A stretch of DNA of 64,000 bases, from positions 62,001-126,000 of the forward strand of contig CANMCX010000011.1 of the NCBI GenBank assembly GCA_947496465.1. Reading direction: 5' to 3'. Positions 50,873-59,907 of the stretch are shown here, one piece after another; within the stretch, counting starts at the first letter, position 1, and every line of letters begins with the position of its first letter. The position numbers were made by a program, and so were the translations under genes. The notes under the pieces were generated by a model. That model saw only the letters and a list, made by a program, of their open reading frames with translations, searched no databases and was not told the DNA's origin. Source of the DNA: Marinifilum_A sediminis (lineage in GTDB: Bacteria; Bacteroidota; Bacteroidia; Bacteroidales; Marinifilaceae).

Positions 50873-53800
50873 GAAAAAAATTGCGTGCTTAGCGTTAATT
50901 ATACTTCTTAGCTGGCAGATATCCTGGGCACAGGAATTGCTAGTGAAGGGTACAGTTACAGGTAGCGATAATGTAACTTTACCAGGGGTATCAATTGTAG
51001 AAAAAGGAACTTCTACTGGAACCATTACCGATATTGATGGTAAATACGAATTGAAAGCAGAAGTTGGTGCTACCTTGGTATTTACTTTTGTTGGAATGGA
51101 ACCTCAAGAGATTGTACTTACAGGACAACAAGTTATTGACGTAGTGCTGATACCTCAGTCGATTGGAGTTGATGAAGTTGTAGTTACAGCTTTGGGAATT
51201 AAAAAGAGTAAAAAATCTTTGGGGTATGCAGTTCAGAATATAAAATCTGATGAATTACTTGCTGGTAACCAGAGCAATATGGTTAACACTTTGCAAGGTA
51301 AAATTGCAGGTGTAAGCATTAGTAGTGCTGGTGGATCCCCAGGAGCTTCGTCGATTATCATGATTAGAGGTGGTTCTTCATTGAGTGGAAATAACCAACC
51401 TCTATTTATTGTTGATGGATTACCTATCGATAACTCGACTAATTCGAGTTCTGAAGTTGCTAGTGCTAACCGTGCTTCCGATATTAATCCAGAGGATATA
51501 GAATCTATATCTGTGTTGAAAGGTGCTACAGCCGCTGCTCTTTATGGTATACAAGCCGCTGAAGGTGCTATTATTATTACAACTAAAAAAGGTAAAACAG
51601 GTGAAGGTAAAATTTCATTCTCTTCTACTTTATCTGTTGATGAGGTTATAGGTACTCCTGATATACAGAATACCTTCGGACAGGGAAGTTACGAATATAA
51701 CAGCGATGGAGATATTCTTGGTTATGACCCATCACCGGGAATACACTTACAATCGTGGGGTGATGTAATTCCTGAAGGAACTCCTACTTATGATAATATA
51801 AGTAATTTATTCGATAAGGCAGTTACGCAAAAATACAATGTGAACTACTCAGGTGGTAATGAACAAACCAATATCTTTGCTTCTGCATCTTATTTAGATC
51901 AAAATGGTGTTATCGAAAACACTGGTTACGAAAAACTGAATCTTACTTTTAACGCACAGTCTAAATTTAGAAAAAACTTGACTATTGGTGTTAATGCTAA
52001 GTATATTAATACTCAAACTAAAAGTAATAAGCAAGGTACTTCTTCGGGTGGTTCTTTTATAAGTATGCTTAAATATCCTGTTACCTATGATGCACGTGAT
52101 TATGCAAACGAAGATGGTACACAAAAGATATTTATGGATTCAAAAGAAGATCAAGATTTTGATAATCCATACTGGAGTCTTGATAATTCACCTAATACCG
52201 ATGAGGTAGACAGATTAATTGGACAAGTTAATTTGAATTATAAACCTCTCGATTTTCTTACTATTTCTTATCGTTTAGGAACCGACTATTATTCACAATT
52301 TAATAAGAAGATTACTGATTTTGGATCTCTTATTAAAGGTAGATCTGATGGTTACCTTAGACAATACGAGAAAACTAGTCGTTTAGTGACTTCTACACTT
52401 CTTGTTATGATGAATAAAACTTTTGACGAAGATTATTCTCTTGACGTAACTTTAGGACATACAGTTGACGAAAAGAAGACAAGAACAACTTATACAGGAG
52501 GTAATAAGTTTCAAGCTCCTGATATATATAGTGTGTCAAATATTGCTGCTGATGACCAAACGCTTTCAGAATCTAAATATAGAAGAAGAAGTATGGGTGT
52601 TTTTGGTGAAGCTAAATTTGGTTGGAAAAACATTGCATTTTTAAATGTAACCGGAAGAAACGACTGGTCTTCTACTTTACCGATTGGAGATCATTCATTT
52701 TTCTATCCATCTGTAGGTACCTCTGTTGTTGTTTCTGATCTTCTTAATGAATTAGGTACTGATATTACTTCAGATAAGTTCCTTTCATATCTTAAATTAA
52801 GAGCTACTTGGGCGCAAGTTGGTAAAGATGCAAGCGCTCATATGTCAGAATCTTATTTAACACTACGTTCATGGCACTATGTTCCTGTTTCTGATGGTTA
52901 TACTTGGAATTCAGACCAAGCTGGTAATCCAAATTTGAAACCTGAATTTACCACTTCATTTGAAATTGGTATGGATGCTCGTTTTTTAAAGAATAGAGTT
53001 AAGCTAGATTTTAGTTACTACCATAGTTTATCTGAAGACCAACTTTTAAATGTGAGACTACCGCCGGCTGCAGGAGCTTATATCGCTCAGCTTAATGGTG
53101 GATCTGTTAAAAACGAAGGATACGAAGCTTTAGTTAATGTTTCTTTACTTCCAAGATCGAGTGACTTCCAGTGGGATATGTCTTTCAATTTTGCAAAAAT
53201 GGAAAGTACTGTTTATGATCTTCCTGGTGAATTAGTTGAGGTAAATAACGATCAGTCGTGGACATGGAATAGCACAGCTTTAGGTGCTGCTGTTTTGGAT
53301 GGTAACCTTTTCGGATTAAAGGGTAAAAGACCAAAAACAAACGAAAATGGTGATAGGATAGTGAATAGCGATGGAAATTATTCTCTTGGCGAGGATATCT
53401 TTCCGGATGTTGATCGTATGCCAGATTGGACTATGGGGATTATCAACTCAATGTCGTACAAAAATTTTAGATTGTCATTCCTTGTTGATATGAGTATTGG
53501 TGGCGATGTTTATAATGCTACAGAAGCAGCTTTAACCTATTATGGTTTAAGTACGACCTCAGAGAACCGATCTATGACCGAAACAATGGTTTTGGATGGT
53601 GTTATGGCAAATGGTGTAGATGCTGATGGAAATACGATTTATGTAAAAAATACTACTCCTATTTTGAAGGATCAGAAATACTATCAAGATCAGTATTCGC
53701 AAAATGCTGAGAACTTTATTGAGGATGCTACATACGTTAAACTTAGATATGTAACACTTTCTTATAATCTTCCTAAGACTATTCTTGATAAGATTGGTTT

Positions 53801-53981
53801 CGATGGAATGGAAGTTTTTGCAACTGGTAGAAATCTATTGATGATTTCTGATTACTCAGGTGTTGATCCTGAAATTGCTTCTTTTGGTGCCTCTGTTAGT
53901 GGTTCTGGAGCTATAGGTCTTGATAATCTAAGTACTCCTAATACTAAGGGTTTTGATTTAGGTGTTAAAATTAATTTCTAA
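50871..53981 (+). CDS. SusC-like TonB-dependent outer-membrane transporter
   Basis: A 1036-residue SusC/RagA-type receptor: signal peptide ending WAQ, a carboxypeptidase-like domain (VKGTVTGSDNVTLPGVSIVEKGTSTGTITD, quoted in part: DNVTLPGVSIVEKGTSTG), the linker DEVVVTALGIKKSKKSLGYA, a plug with MIRGGSSLSGNNQPLFIVDG, and a barrel ending KGFDLGVKINF. SusC-type channels take up oligomers at the outer membrane with a SusD lid. As part of an operon with NlpC/P60 and the epimerase, the likely cargo is muropeptide or murein glycan. Confidence 0.95.
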   Translation: MKKIACLALIILLSWQISWAQELLVKGTVTGSDNVTLPGVSIVEKGTSTGTITDIDGKYELKAEVGATLVFTFVGMEPQEIVLTGQQVIDVVLIPQSIGVDEVVVTALGIKKSKKSLGYAVQNIKSDELLAGNQSNMVNTLQGKIAGVSISSAGGSPGASSIIMIRGGSSLSGNNQPLFIVDGLPIDNSTNSSSEVASANRASDINPEDIESISVLKGATAAALYGIQAAEGAIIITTKKGKTGEGKISFSSTLSVDEVIGTPDIQNTFGQGSYEYNSDGDILGYDPSPGIHLQSWGDVIPEGTPTYDNISNLFDKAVTQKYNVNYSGGNEQTNIFASASYLDQNGVIENTGYEKLNLTFNAQSKFRKNLTIGVNAKYINTQTKSNKQGTSSGGSFISMLKYPVTYDARDYANEDGTQKIFMDSKEDQDFDNPYWSLDNSPNTDEVDRLIGQVNLNYKPLDFLTISYRLGTDYYSQFNKKITDFGSLIKGRSDGYLRQYEKTSRLVTSTLLVMMNKTFDEDYSLDVTLGHTVDEKKTRTTYTGGNKFQAPDIYSVSNIAADDQTLSESKYRRRSMGVFGEAKFGWKNIAFLNVTGRNDWSSTLPIGDHSFFYPSVGTSVVVSDLLNELGTDITSDKFLSYLKLRATWAQVGKDASAHMSESYLTLRSWHYVPVSDGYTWNSDQAGNPNLKPEFTTSFEIGMDARFLKNRVKLDFSYYHSLSEDQLLNVRLPPAAGAYIAQLNGGSVKNEGYEALVNVSLLPRSSDFQWDMSFNFAKMESTVYDLPGELVEVNNDQSWTWNSTALGAAVLDGNLFGLKGKRPKTNENGDRIVNSDGNYSLGEDIFPDVDRMPDWTMGIINSMSYKNFRLSFLVDMSIGGDVYNATEAALTYYGLSTTSENRSMTETMVLDGVMANGVDADGNTIYVKNTTPILKDQKYYQDQYSQNAENFIEDATYVKLRYVTLSYNLPKTILDKIGFDGMEVFATGRNLLMISDYSGVDPEIASFGASVSGSGAIGLDNLSTPNTKGFDLGVKINF

Positions 53982-53992
53982 AATTGTAATAA

Positions 53993-55693
53993 ATGAAAAA
54001 CTTAAATATAATTAGCGGATTTCTGGTTTTACTTTTGTTAGGAGGACTGTTTTCCTGTTCCGATGATTTTTTCGATGTTAATGAATCAGAAACAAAACCA
54101 TCGAATATGTCTTTGCCACCTCAACAACGATTGATGGCTACGATAGATAATACTACCGGTTTTGGACAAAGTAGATTGTCCAGAGAAGGTACTGTGCTCT
54201 CGTATCATATTACTGAAAGAACAACATATTATTCAAGATGGAGATGGGGAACGGTTTCTTATGCCGCTGAGCAGTATCTATATACTAATGCTCTTCCAAA
54301 TACTGCCGATTTAATTGTCTTAGGTGAAAAGTATAATTCACCTCATTATTCAGCTGTTGGAAAAATATTGAGAGCCTATCTTTTTTCTATGGTTAGCGAT
54401 CAGCTTGGTGATATAATTATGGAAGATTCTTATAATGCTAAAGATCAGCTTATTCTTACGCCAAAGTTAACTTCGCAAAAGGATGCTTACGCTGGGATGC
54501 ATAAGCTTATCGATGAAGCTCTTTTAGATTTTGATAAACCAAATGAAATTGATCTTAATGTAATTGGTACGGATGTAATGTTTCAAGGAGATATTACAAA
54601 GTGGAAGAAATTTGCATGGGCTCTTAAGGCTCGTCTTCTTAACCATATGACTGCTAAAACTTCGGGTGATTTTAAATATGATCCAGCTGCTGTTATTGCT
54701 GCTTGTGGGAAAGCTATGAGCTCAAATGCAGATAATGCAAAAAGAGAATTTACAGGAGAAGAGACTCAAAATAATATCTACCCATGGTCTGATACTGAAG
54801 GTGGTGAAGTAGAGGGTGCTTTTGATTCTCGTGCAGATAACTGGTCAAAGTTTTTTGTTGACAATCTTAAAGATCCATTGTTATTAAATAATGAATCTGT
54901 TCCAGATCCACGTTTACCTCTTATCGTGCAACCTGCTTTAGATGCAGAGCTTTATGGTTTAACTGGTTTAGATATGTATCAAGGTGTTCCTATGGGAACA
55001 TATCGTGAAAATGGCTTTAACGGTGTTAAAGAGACTGTAAATTTTGTTGCTGGAGATATCAATCCGTTTACAGGAGAACCTTTCGAAGAGGACATTACAA
55101 TTGTTATGGATTCAACAGAATATTTCTCCAGAGGTCATCAATATGGTAAGCCTAATGGTTTGTTTTATACTAGTCCAAATTCTGATTGGTATTTGATTAC
55201 TTACGCAGAATGTAAATTTATTGAGGCTGAAGCAAATTTCAGAAATGGAGATAAAGCAGCTGCTTTTGCTGCTTACAAAGAAGGTATCAATGCGGATATG
55301 ACTAATATGGGAGTTGATGCTGCTGAAATTGCAAATTATATGACTCAAGTTGATAATATTGGTTCGGCAAATATCACTCTTGAGCGTATTATGACTCAAA
55401 AACATATAGCAACAGTAATGAATCCTGAAACTTGGGTTGATTTGCGTAGAGTTGAGTACGATAATACTTTTACTAGACTTAAAAGACCTCAAAACCTTAA
55501 TGCTAGTATATTCCCAACTTCTGGTGATGAAGTTGATGGTAAAGAAGTGTGGATTCGAGCTCTTAAATATGACAATAGAAATATTGAGAGAAATTCAGCG
55601 AATTTACCTGATAATGATGATGCATCTCGTTTCCCAACACGAGTTTGGTGGAACACTCCTGATGCTGATGACGTAGTGGATTTAACGAAGTAA
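53993..55693 (+). CDS. SusD-like surface lipoprotein
   Basis: A 566-residue lipoprotein with lipobox GLFSC (Cys at about residue 22) and the SusD/RagB alpha-helical family pattern, including the TPR-like KTSGDFKYDPAAVIAAC and the C-terminal EKIMTQKHIA-like ERIMTQKHIATVMNPETWVDLRR. It binds the substrate at the cell surface and hinges on SusC. It starts 11 bases after susC and a terminator follows at 55814. Codon use is like that of susC. Confidence 0.92.
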   Translation: MKNLNIISGFLVLLLLGGLFSCSDDFFDVNESETKPSNMSLPPQQRLMATIDNTTGFGQSRLSREGTVLSYHITERTTYYSRWRWGTVSYAAEQYLYTNALPNTADLIVLGEKYNSPHYSAVGKILRAYLFSMVSDQLGDIIMEDSYNAKDQLILTPKLTSQKDAYAGMHKLIDEALLDFDKPNEIDLNVIGTDVMFQGDITKWKKFAWALKARLLNHMTAKTSGDFKYDPAAVIAACGKAMSSNADNAKREFTGEETQNNIYPWSDTEGGEVEGAFDSRADNWSKFFVDNLKDPLLLNNESVPDPRLPLIVQPALDAELYGLTGLDMYQGVPMGTYRENGFNGVKETVNFVAGDINPFTGEPFEEDITIVMDSTEYFSRGHQYGKPNGLFYTSPNSDWYLITYAECKFIEAEANFRNGDKAAAFAAYKEGINADMTNMGVDAAEIANYMTQVDNIGSANITLERIMTQKHIATVMNPETWVDLRRVEYDNTFTRLKRPQNLNASIFPTSGDEVDGKEVWIRALKYDNRNIERNSANLPDNDDASRFPTRVWWNTPDADDVVDLTK

Positions 55694-55813
55694 TTTTATA
55701 GCTGTCCTGTTTAATGGGCGGCTATATTTTTAGTAAAGAATAGCGGAGGATGGTGTGATAACTTATTAACTATAAGGTTGAATTTACACTAGCCGCAAGT
55801 TAGTTTAGTTAGT

Positions 55814-55864
55814 ATGCATTATAAAGTGTAGAGTACCTGCTTTGCACTTTATAATGTATTTTTT
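55814..55864 (+). terminator. Terminator of the NlpC/P60-susCD operon
   Basis: Arms CATTATAAAGTG (55817-55828) and CACTTTATAATG (55845-55856), extended by a G-T pair, with a 16-base loop and a T-run after. The first in-frame codons of the next gene lie within it. Confidence 0.8.
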
Positions 55865-55865
55865 A

Positions 55866-57077
55866 ATGCAAATACGATCTTTAATAAGCATAGTGGTGAA
55901 AAAGAATAGAGACAACACCTTAAATATTTATAGGGAATTACACTTTTCAAAATTGTTTTTTCTGGTTTTGTTTACCTTTTTCGTTGTGAATACTTTTGCT
56001 TCTGTTTCTTATACAACAGCAGATGAGAAAGAGGGACATGGTGTCGTCTATAGTAAAATTTCCATTAAGAATGGACCTGTTGTCATTCATCAGTTACGCA
56101 TAGATTTATCCAGTCAGGATATAGAGTTTTCTGGCGGTTTGGCTAATTCATACTTAGGATTAGGTTTAGCAAAAACTTCACAAATAGTAGAAGATGAAAA
56201 ACAGAAGGGAAATAAAATTATAGCAGCGGTAAATGCTGACTTTTTTGGTGGTTTTAATCCGGTTTTCCAGAACTGCATGATTATCGATGGAAAGTTTGTG
56301 AAGGGTGTTAAAATGTCTAGAACTCTTTTTGCTGTAAATCAACAGGGTGAGATTCGTTTAAACAACTATCAATTTAATGGTCTAAGTATTTTTAATAATG
56401 ATACCATAGTTTTGAATGGACTTAATGTGCCAATTGAAAATAACAAGTGTTGCTTTTATAATAGGTACTATCGAAAAATGCCTGTTCAAAACGATTCTGT
56501 CACATATTGGAGAATTAAGCCATTAGGAAAATCGATAATCGATTCTATTTGTGAATATCAAATAAAAGAGCAATTGATGAATCCTGATTCATTAAATTTT
56601 GTAACAGGTTGTGAGTACTTAGGGGTTCATAATTCACTGAATAGTAGATTTAAAATTGGTGATAGAATTGGAATACAATTAAGTGTTTTTCCGAATGAAG
56701 TTCACCCACAATTTATGATTGGTGGTTTACCAAGATTAATTCAAAATGGAAGAAGAATTACACGTTTTAAAAATAGAGAAGGACTGACACGTAAAGGTTT
56801 TTGGAAGGATCGGCATCCAAGAACTACAATTGGAATTGATCACAAAAACAACTACATGTATTTTGTTGTTGTTGATGGTAGACAGCCAGGTTATAGCATT
56901 GGAATGAGTTTAAAACAACTGGGGAAATACCTTCAAAAAATTGGCTGTGATGAAGCTCTGAATTTCGATGGAGGAGGATCTTCGACGATGATTTTGGATC
57001 AAAAAATAATGAATCAACCCTCCGATAAGGAAGGAGAACGAAGTGTTTCCAATATATTCTATATAAAGAAGCGTTAA
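55866..57077 (+). CDS. NAGPA-type phosphodiester glycosidase
   Basis: An exported protein of about 403 residues. The hydrophobic segment KLFFLVLFTFFVVNTFA is the signal. The NAGPA domain has AAVNADFFGGFNP and FDGGGSSTMILDQ, the family's catalytic stretches. The human enzyme removes GlcNAc from GlcNAc-1-phospho-mannose; bacterial members such as YomE-like proteins act on sugar phosphodiesters. I placed the start at ATG 55866; the codons before it lie in the terminator and a GTG at 55893 or 55896 is also possible. Separated from susD by that terminator. The substrate is unknown. Confidence 0.8.
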   Translation: MQIRSLISIVVKKNRDNTLNIYRELHFSKLFFLVLFTFFVVNTFASVSYTTADEKEGHGVVYSKISIKNGPVVIHQLRIDLSSQDIEFSGGLANSYLGLGLAKTSQIVEDEKQKGNKIIAAVNADFFGGFNPVFQNCMIIDGKFVKGVKMSRTLFAVNQQGEIRLNNYQFNGLSIFNNDTIVLNGLNVPIENNKCCFYNRYYRKMPVQNDSVTYWRIKPLGKSIIDSICEYQIKEQLMNPDSLNFVTGCEYLGVHNSLNSRFKIGDRIGIQLSVFPNEVHPQFMIGGLPRLIQNGRRITRFKNREGLTRKGFWKDRHPRTTIGIDHKNNYMYFVVVDGRQPGYSIGMSLKQLGKYLQKIGCDEALNFDGGGSSTMILDQKIMNQPSDKEGERSVSNIFYIKKR

Positions 57078-57134
57078 TTTGTAGAAAATAAAAAAATCCT
57101 GGATATTAATTCAGGTACATTGTAGTAGTAGTGT

Positions 57135-57168
57135 AGCAGGAGTTCTTTTGAGCTCCTGCTTTTTTTTA
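57135..57168 (+). terminator. Terminator of the NAGPA gene
   Basis: Eleven-base arms AGCAGGAGTTC and GAGCTCCTGCT (one G-T pair) with a TTTT loop and eight T. The rest of 57078-57361 shows nothing I recognise. Confidence 0.88.
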
Positions 57169-57361
57169 GCTTGAAAATTATCAAAGTCTATTTTTTTCGT
57201 AACTTCATCTGATATCCCATTTTGTTCAGATTCGTGCATTGGTTTGTATAAATAACGAACAAATGCACTCATAATTAATGAAGCTGAAGTGTGGCTTAGT
57301 TTTTGATTTGTAGTGTGATGATGGTTTTGGTATTTAGTTTGAATTTTAGAACTCAGATTGT

Positions 57362-58552
57362 ATGAATATAATTCGACGATTTAAAAGATATTTGTTTGTA
57401 ATTCTTCTTAGTGGAATGATACTTCCCTTGTATGCTCAAAAGAAGAAGTTGAGCTCCGGAGCTTTTTCAAAGTATGATAAAGTTTTTAGAGGAAATGTGA
57501 ATGATATCAATTTACCAGATTATACCGAAGGACCTCATATTTTTTGGATTGATGCGAAAACCGTACGTGCGCAGTATATAGATCATAAGCATGATGGCAA
57601 CACCATTAGTATTCGTGAAAAGAGAATAAAGGTTAAGCGAGATTCTATAATGATTAAAGGACAAAAGGGTGATCCGAACCAGTATTTATTACGAAAAGGT
57701 AAATATCCGGTTCAAGCAGCCCAGTATAGTGGTGTAAAAAAAATATTGGCTATAGGAGATGTTCATGGAGAATATGATACTATGGTTAAGCTTTTGAAAA
57801 GTACAGGTGTAGTTGATAGTGATTTGAATTGGTCATGGGATAATGGTCATATTGTGTTTATAGGTGACATTTTTGATAGAGGAAATGGAGTTACCGAAAG
57901 TCTTTATCTAATAAAGAAATTGCAAAGACAGGCAAACGCGAGTGGAGGAAGGCTTCATTTGTTGTTGGGAAATCATGAAATTATGGTTTTAATGAAAGAT
58001 TCCAGATATGTGGCACCCAAATACAAGCACATGTGTAAAAAGTTAATGCTAAATTATTCAAGATTTTTTAAAGAGGATACGGAACTTGGCAAATGGTTGC
58101 GTTCACTTAATTCTGTTGTGAAAATTAATGATTTGCTTTTTGTTCATGGTGGTTTATCTCCAGATTTAGTAGAAAGAGAGTTGAGTTTGGAACAAATAAA
58201 TGATGATATCCGAATGAGTTTAAGTTCAAGTCATGGGAAATCTCAGGAGGAGTTGATGAAAACCATTTATTTTCCAGGAAATCCACTTTGGTATCGTGGA
58301 TATTTGATGAAAACAAGAAGTTACTCTCTAATAAATAACGAAGAATTGAATAAGGTAATGCAATATTATAATATCAGACAAATATTCTTCGGGCACACCG
58401 AAGTAGAATCTATTCGTTTTTTATACGACAATAGAGTTGCGGCAATAAATGTTCCCATGGGATATGATGATATAACTCCTCAGGTGCTTATGATTGATGA
58501 TGGTAAGTACTTTCGCTGCTATATAGATGGGACAAAAGAGTTAGTTAAGTAA
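57362..58552 (+). CDS. Exported PPP-type metallophosphatase
   Basis: A 396-residue protein with a signal peptide ending PLYAQ. The C-terminal catalytic domain has all three PPP motifs, GDVHGEYD (about residue 134), GDIFDRGNG and GNHEIM, plus VHGGLSPD and FFGHTEVE. This resembles Shewanella-type or ApaH-like phosphatases. It should dephosphorylate a periplasmic substrate or protein. It is followed 14 bases later by a CotH-like protein, so phosphorylation and dephosphorylation may be paired. Actual targets are unknown. Confidence 0.88.
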   Translation: MNIIRRFKRYLFVILLSGMILPLYAQKKKLSSGAFSKYDKVFRGNVNDINLPDYTEGPHIFWIDAKTVRAQYIDHKHDGNTISIREKRIKVKRDSIMIKGQKGDPNQYLLRKGKYPVQAAQYSGVKKILAIGDVHGEYDTMVKLLKSTGVVDSDLNWSWDNGHIVFIGDIFDRGNGVTESLYLIKKLQRQANASGGRLHLLLGNHEIMVLMKDSRYVAPKYKHMCKKLMLNYSRFFKEDTELGKWLRSLNSVVKINDLLFVHGGLSPDLVERELSLEQINDDIRMSLSSSHGKSQEELMKTIYFPGNPLWYRGYLMKTRSYSLINNEELNKVMQYYNIRQIFFGHTEVESIRFLYDNRVAAINVPMGYDDITPQVLMIDDGKYFRCYIDGTKELVK

Positions 58553-58566
58553 TAGTTTAAAGAATT

Positions 58567-59661
58567 ATGATATTATTAAAAAGTGAAAATAGAGGTAGGT
58601 GGCGAAAGATAGTTTTAGCTATAGTTCTAATTTTTTCAGTTGGAATTGTTTCAGCAATATCAAAAAAGGAGAGAGATAGCATACTTAACTTACCAATGTT
58701 TAAAAAGGATGATTTATTAAAATATGAATTGAAAGGTGATTTAATAAGTCTATTAAATGATGTTGGCGAGGATAGATTCTACCACAAATGCAAACTTACC
58801 TCTTTAAATGAGAGTAATACAGATCATCCAGCATTAAGTGTAAAGGTAAAAACCAGAGGGAATTTTCGTCGTCGTAAACAAAATTGCAATTTTCCACCTC
58901 TGCGGTTTAAATTTTCACCTAAGGAATCGATCGGAACTGTTTTCGAGGGGCAATCAAAATTGAAATATGTAAGTCATTGTCAATCTTTAAAAGATAATTA
59001 CGAACAGCATACAATAGAAGAGTATCTTATTTATAAGATGTACAATTTAGTTAGCGATCACAGTTACCGGGCACGCTTGATGCAAATGAGTTTTGTTGAT
59101 GTAAATACAAATGATACCTTGGTTAAGTATGGCTTTTTTATTGAAGATAAGGATGATGTAGCCACACGATGTGGAAAATCAATATTGAATTTTAAAAATA
59201 TTAAGCAATATGATATTCTAAGAAAAAACATGGTTATGCTTTCTTTGTTTCAATTGATGATTGGAAATTCAGACTGGGATGTAAGTAGACTGCATAATAT
59301 TGACATATTGGCTGTAAGTGAAAATAGCATCCCGATGGTTGTTCCATTCGATTTTGATTGGTCAGGAATTATCAATCATGATTACTATACATTATCTCCT
59401 AAAATTTCCCCAGATGCAAAATATAAAAGAATGTATAAAGGAATGAATTGGGGTGATGAGGATTTAGAGGCTGCATTTGAAGATTTTAGAGAACTGAAAA
59501 TGTTATTTTTGAAAATCATTACCGATTGTGAATATCTTAAAGATGAAAATAAAAATAGGCTAGTAGCATATATTGAAGAGTTTTATCAATTAATAGGTTC
59601 GAAAAAGGATGTTCGGAACGAAATTGTGAAAAAATCACAAAAATTACCATCAAATAAATAA
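58567..59661 (+). CDS. Exported CotH-like kinase domain protein
   Basis: A 364-residue protein with an N-terminal hydrophobic segment (about residues 14-31), probably a signal or anchor. The sequence shows a divergent CotH/kinase-like pattern: VKTRGNFRRRKQNCNFPPLRF (quoted in part: VKTRGNFRRRK), YGFFIEDKDD, LMIGNSDWDVSRLHN and VVPFDFDWSG, corresponding to the N and D-x-D catalytic elements of spore-coat kinase CotH. The similarity is weak but ordered. It shares a transcript with the PPP phosphatase and a terminator follows. It could phosphorylate an envelope protein or glycan. Confidence 0.65.
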   Translation: MILLKSENRGRWRKIVLAIVLIFSVGIVSAISKKERDSILNLPMFKKDDLLKYELKGDLISLLNDVGEDRFYHKCKLTSLNESNTDHPALSVKVKTRGNFRRRKQNCNFPPLRFKFSPKESIGTVFEGQSKLKYVSHCQSLKDNYEQHTIEEYLIYKMYNLVSDHSYRARLMQMSFVDVNTNDTLVKYGFFIEDKDDVATRCGKSILNFKNIKQYDILRKNMVMLSLFQLMIGNSDWDVSRLHNIDILAVSENSIPMVVPFDFDWSGIINHDYYTLSPKISPDAKYKRMYKGMNWGDEDLEAAFEDFRELKMLFLKIITDCEYLKDENKNRLVAYIEEFYQLIGSKKDVRNEIVKKSQKLPSNK

Positions 59662-59691
59662 TTTCTTAAAAAAAGACATAGATATTAGCGC

Positions 59692-59739
59692 AAACGATAA
59701 AAATAAGGGGGTCCACTCTTATTTTTATCGTTTTTTTTT
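59692..59739 (+). terminator. Terminator of the PPP/CotH-like pair
   Basis: Sixteen-base perfect arms at 59692-59707 and 59718-59733 with a ten-base loop and a T-run to 59739. Confidence 0.92.
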
Positions 59740-59770
59740 ATTTGATACCCCTAGTTTATTAATAGAGTGC

Positions 59771-59802
59771 TTTGGTCAATTCATTTATTTTTTTCAACTT
59801 TG
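59771..59802 (+). promoter_or_regulatory. Promoter of glnA (type III)
   Basis: TTTG at 59771-59774, a 20-base spacer and CAACTTTG at 59795-59802, one base off the TAnnTTTG box. CCCCT-type runs at about 59745-59752, 59814-59821 and 59856-59862 lie around it and may be control elements. Confidence 0.5.
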
Positions 59803-59907
59803 CATTGTTATCACAAGGGGGTGTTGAGTTAAAATGTACAATTAATTTTGCTGATTACCCCTTTTTTGATAATGTCAAAAGAACTATTAACTAAAATTTT
59901 TCCCATT

